A DNA stretch of 64,000 nt, taken from NCBI RefSeq assembly GCF_036785885.1, contig NC_092320.1, positions 11,161,557 through 11,225,556 on the forward strand, in the 5' to 3' direction. Positions 60,425 through 64,000 of this stretch are shown in pieces; the stretch's first letter is position 1, and each line of letters starts with the position of its first letter. The notes beneath the pieces are model-generated. The model saw only the letters and a program-made list of their open reading frames with translations, did no database searches and was not told the DNA's origin. The translations under genes were made by a program, and so were the position numbers. This DNA is from Coffea arabica (taxonomy: Eukaryota > Streptophyta > Magnoliopsida > Gentianales > Rubiaceae).

Positions 60425-61834
60425 TTTTTTAAATGAAAGTAGGAGGTAGGATGTGCAACTTGATCCGGTAATCCGAAAAATCTGATCCGAATTAGAGGAT
60501 ATTTGATCCGGTGAATCATATGCGGATCAGATCATATCCAAGTCAAGGTGTTTTTTTGTGATTCATGGATATCCGATCCAATCTGCATGTATTTTTTATT
60601 TTTTAGAATTTTTTATACATTAAATCCACTAATTTATAATTGTTCTATCTGTTGTTTCTTATTTTTATTTTTATGTAGTGTTCCAAAAAAGGCTTTTTTG
60701 TATATGATGTTAAATTTTTTAAACATATTGTCAAATCATTTGTGAATAAAAAATTATAGATGAAATATTTAATCTTATTTGTTTGAATCAAAATAAGAAA
60801 AAATTGTGGAAGTTGCTTTATATTGCAACAGAAAAAGATCAATTTTTACTAAAAGCTCTTTTATGTGATTAAAAACTCATGTGTGACTACAACATATCAT
60901 TTATATGATGATATTTTTGAAATTCCAATACATTTAAATTTCATTTTATCTTTGGAATTTTTAGTTTTTTTAAAAAAATTTTAAAAATCGAATATAGATA
61001 GTGGATCCGGATATAGATAGTGGATCCAATACATCACAAAATGACTTACCCAAATTTTATGGACCGGATCAATATTTTGGTTCATAGCCGGCCCTTGAAC
61101 CCCACTAAAGAGAGCGTAAGTGCGAGACATTCAATTTAAAATCTCTCATTTATACTCTTTTTTTCCTACCACCCAACCCATCCCTATCCTAATCTATTTT
61201 GTGTTTCCGCCACTAGCCAGTGAGGATTTTCTTTAATTTTTTTTCCCTGCTTTCTTGGTTTGCTGGTGACTGGTGAGAGCATATACATTGCATTTTTCTC
61301 CCCAGAAAAATTGTGATGATTATACTATTCACTGAGAATAGGGCAGAGAATTATGGTTTTGCTTCAAGATTATAGTTTTGAAAAATGAGCTGTAATCCAG
61401 GAAACTGCAAAAGATGAAGCCAAGGACGTGAGTCGAAGAGAAATGGAGTACTGTTAATCATGTTCAAGTTGCAAAAAAGGAGTACTGTACAAAAAGCAAA
61501 AAAGTGGGTTGAAAACGCATATAAGTTGGGATCAAACTCCCTCTGTTTGTTACTAAAAACTCTACAAAGGATGCCACATTCTTTTCAAGATGCACAGAAC
61601 CAGCATCTCCACATAAAAAGCCATCAGACAAGAGCTCATCACATTCCCTGGCAGCTTTCTTTTACAAAGCTCTCAAGCATTTCTTTTGTTGCTTGGGCAG
61701 CTCAAACAAACACCAGCATAAGAACTGAAAGCATTTCACCGTTTGGTGATTGGCACCTTCCCTCTAACCATATCTTCCTACAAAGCCTCTGGATAATCTA
61801 ATCTACCATCCTGAAAATTTGTTCACTGCGTCAA
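60425..61834. other. Intergenic DNA between the MITE and the PRK gene
   Basis: Very AT-rich with recurring GATCCGG/GGATCC and GATCCGA motifs (60460-60570 and 60990-61075), and an 18-bp direct repeat (ATAGATAGTGGATCC) at about 61000-61025. This may be a degraded element. The part next to 61835 is the kinase gene 3' UTR. No gene recognised. Confidence 0.4.
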
Positions 61835-64000
61835 TCAAACTTGTATTTGTTCTATCCTCCTTATAGCTTCCCTCAGGTCGATTCGCTTATCGGGTTCACT
61901 TTCAGTACAAGCAGCCCCAAGATGGAGAAGCTTTTCCATCTCTGCAAGGGAACCTGTTGCATTGGCTATCTCTGGATCAATCAACTCTACTTCTCTGGAC
62001 TCAGCAATAGCTGAGTTGACCCATTGTACAAGGTCTGTTCCACCCTTTTGATTGTTCAGATATTGGGAAGGAAACTTCCCTGTTAGAATTTCTAGAATGA
62101 TTATTCCAAGACAGTAGACGTCACTTTTAGGTGTCAGTTGCTGGTATAGTATGGCTTCTGGAGATTTATACGCGAACAACGATTGTGCAGTCTGCGTGTT
62201 GCTAATTAGTGGAAAGAAAGCGTAGTCTGTGAGGAGTGGTTCATAACTCGAAGAAAGCAGAATGTTGGAAGACTTGAGGTTCCCGTGAGGCAGCTCGTAG
62301 GAGGCAAATTCAGAATGGAGAAATCCCAATCCTTGCGCAACTCCCTGGATGATTTTCAAGCGAATAGGCCAATTCAGTTCAGCATGAGAAGTGCCGCGAT
62401 CACCTGAGGAAGCAGTGGAACTTTGTTGCAAAAGTAATCCTAATTTCTTGAAAAAGAAAAAGAGAACGAACTTGCAGGTGACAGCAGTAGTTGATTATCA
62501 AGAGAATTTAGTTCATACTAAGAACAGTCGTCGCTTAAAACATCGAAATCCAGAGTAATTTGTAAGCTTTTAAGGTGCAGTTTGAATTAATTCAACTCAT
62601 GCAGCTGTCTGGCTTCTTTATATGCATCCTTCTGAAAGCACGTGTCTTTGAATCGGTTGTAATCATGAAATCTACTCTTCTAAATTCTTAAAAGCATGCA
62701 GAAATCTTTTGGAAAACAAGTTTCCAGCATGACATCATTTATATCTGAGAGAGATATCCATAATATTTGCTTTTTTCCCCCCATTTTTCCATGCATTGAA
62801 ACATGTTTTGCCTAGCAGAACTAAAATTCCAATGCACATAAGGCTAGCATTTTACTAGATTTTAACTTTTTTCCCCCACAGCCGATGCTCATAGCAAGAA
62901 ACTTTATAAATATTTAAATGATGACTGTCAAAGGAATTAAACTAAAAATCCTCGTACCATGCAAGAGATACAATAAGCTGCCTTTGGGAATGAATTCAGA
63001 CACCAAAAGCTTCTCATCCTTTCTGTAATGGTAGGCCAATGGTGGTAAAATATTCTGGTGCCTCAAGTTGCCAAGCCGTCTGATCTCAGAATCAAAGGCA
63101 TCCTTGCTCAACTTGTTCATCTCTCTCATCCTCTTTACCACGACAGACACCCCATTTCCCATTAACGCCTTGTAGGCTGACCCTAATCCCCCATTTCCAA
63201 GTACCTCTGCAGCTGCCTTCATCAAGTCTTGCAAACCAAATGTACCTTTTGCATCATTAACCACCACAAGATCACCAACAGACTTCCCATGATGGGAGCT
63301 TTTCCTCGAGTGGAATGAATCATTTCCCCTTCTGGAGCTTGTGCTCCTCCTGTTTGAACTGGGAACGCGCACTTCCACTATGTCATCAATATTTTCTTTC
63401 GCCAGCACATCGAAGTGATCCTCCTTCTGCTTGGCCTTGAAAAAAATAGTCATCAACAGGAGGGCGACCACAACCCCCAAAATCACCCATTTTGTGCCTG
63501 ATCCTTCAGAATCATCGTCAGTACCACTTGGAGACATTTCATCCGGTGGGGTTTGGCTGCAGTCCTTTTGCAAAACAGTCCCACAAACCCCAGGATTTCC
63601 CTCAAAAGACTTTGCACCGAATCTTGACATGCCTTGAGGGATTTCACCCTCTAATTTATTATTTGCTAAACTAAGGTTTGATAGAGAATTCTGGTCTATT
63701 AATGGAACAGGACCTGAAAATTCATTCCTTTCCAAGTTGAGCTCAGCGAGATTCTGTAATTGGCCTAATGATGCCGGGATATTTCCTGAAAACTTGTTTT
63801 CTGCAAGCCAAACTTTCCTTAAGGACCCCATTTGTGAAAAGAAATCTGATGGAATTTCACCTGAAAATTGATTGCCTTGAATAAAGAGAGCCCTCAAACC
63901 ACCTAGCTTGTTGAAAGGTGGTATTGGGCCTGAGAAATTATTATAGGCGAGTGTGAGGCTTCTAAGGTTCTCGAGCTTAGATAAATATTCAACATCAATA
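61835..64000 (-). CDS. Pollen receptor-like kinase (PRK3-like), LRR type, 3' part
   Basis: Two exons on the minus strand: 64000-62958 (continues beyond the window) and 62403-61835, with a 554-bp intron. The extracellular part shows LRR units (LRSLTLAYNNFSGPIP, LRALFIQGNQFSGEIP, LAELNLERNEFSGPVP, LSLANNKLEGEIP), then a Cys pair (GVCG---DCSQ), an acidic juxtamembrane stretch, one transmembrane helix (WVILGVVVALLLMTIFF), a Ser/Arg-rich region and a kinase domain with glycine-loop GNGGLGSAYKA and the ATP lysine in VVVKRM. The catalytic loop reads PHGNLKSSN instead of HRDLK--N, and DFG is replaced by TDYAF, so it should be a pseudokinase or very weak kinase, as is usual in this family. PRKs receive LURE peptides and activate ROP-GEFs in pollen tubes. 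The stop follows IEQIQV. Confidence 0.93.

Noticed and set aside
1-64000. CRISPR arrays, bacterial operons, rRNA and tRNA genes
   Set aside because: None seen; tandem repeats here lack regular unique spacers and no cloverleaf was recognised by eye.

Overview
The window is nuclear DNA from a flowering plant, almost certainly a eudicot. Genes are split by many GT-AG introns, intergenic DNA is AT-rich, and the families are plant-typical (P-class PPR, LAZY/DRO1, pollen receptor-like kinase, COQ9, Cupin_5). The GC-rich Ty3/gypsy element and the long LTR starting TGTGACGGCCCC make me think of an asterid such as coffee; that is a guess from memory, not shown by the sequence.

Layout. (1) 1-8243, plus: nine 3' exons of a VIT/VWA-domain protein whose 5' end lies outside the window. 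(2) 8750-12870: nested repeats. A decayed RNase H-like fragment is split by four 210-bp tandem units, and the fourth unit is split by a 2.87-kb solo LTR with a perfect 5-bp target duplication. (3) 16945-18945, minus: a P-class PPR gene with no visible start codon. (4) 20411-29794: a young 9.4-kb Ty3/gypsy element of the Tat type, with dual RNase H, a D,D35E integrase and an antisense accessory ORF that has its own TATA box and a probable intron. (5) 30308-33690, minus: a broken LAZ1/DUF300-family gene. (6) 33.7-44.7 kb: gene-poor DNA with a 1.1-kb Mutator-type MITE (perfect 9-bp TSD) and SINE-like remnants. (7) 44836-46845, plus: an intact five-exon LAZY/DRO1 (IGT family) gene. (8) 48.1-48.5 kb: a second RNase H-like remnant. 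(9) 49767-52136, plus: an unprocessed LSM1 pseudogene with a Helitron-like 3' terminus in one intron. (10) 52619-55237, minus: a Cupin_5 (DUF985) gene. (11) 56403-58784, minus: a complete six-exon COQ9 gene, with a second, 1.46-kb Mutator-type MITE starting about 180 bp upstream of its start codon. (12) 61835-64000, minus: the 3' part of a PRK3-like LRR receptor kinase that lacks canonical catalytic residues and runs off the window.

The genes do unrelated jobs (organelle RNA processing, ubiquinone synthesis, gravitropism, pollen signalling) and do not form a pathway or cluster. The most notable features are the antisense gene inside the Tat element, the nested repeat at 9-12.7 kb with snRNA-promoter-like motifs in each tandem unit, two well-dated pseudogenes whose lesions can be pinpointed, and a MITE pair of one family, one copy of which sits in the COQ9 promoter. 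I found no CRISPR array, operon or clearly novel protein system.
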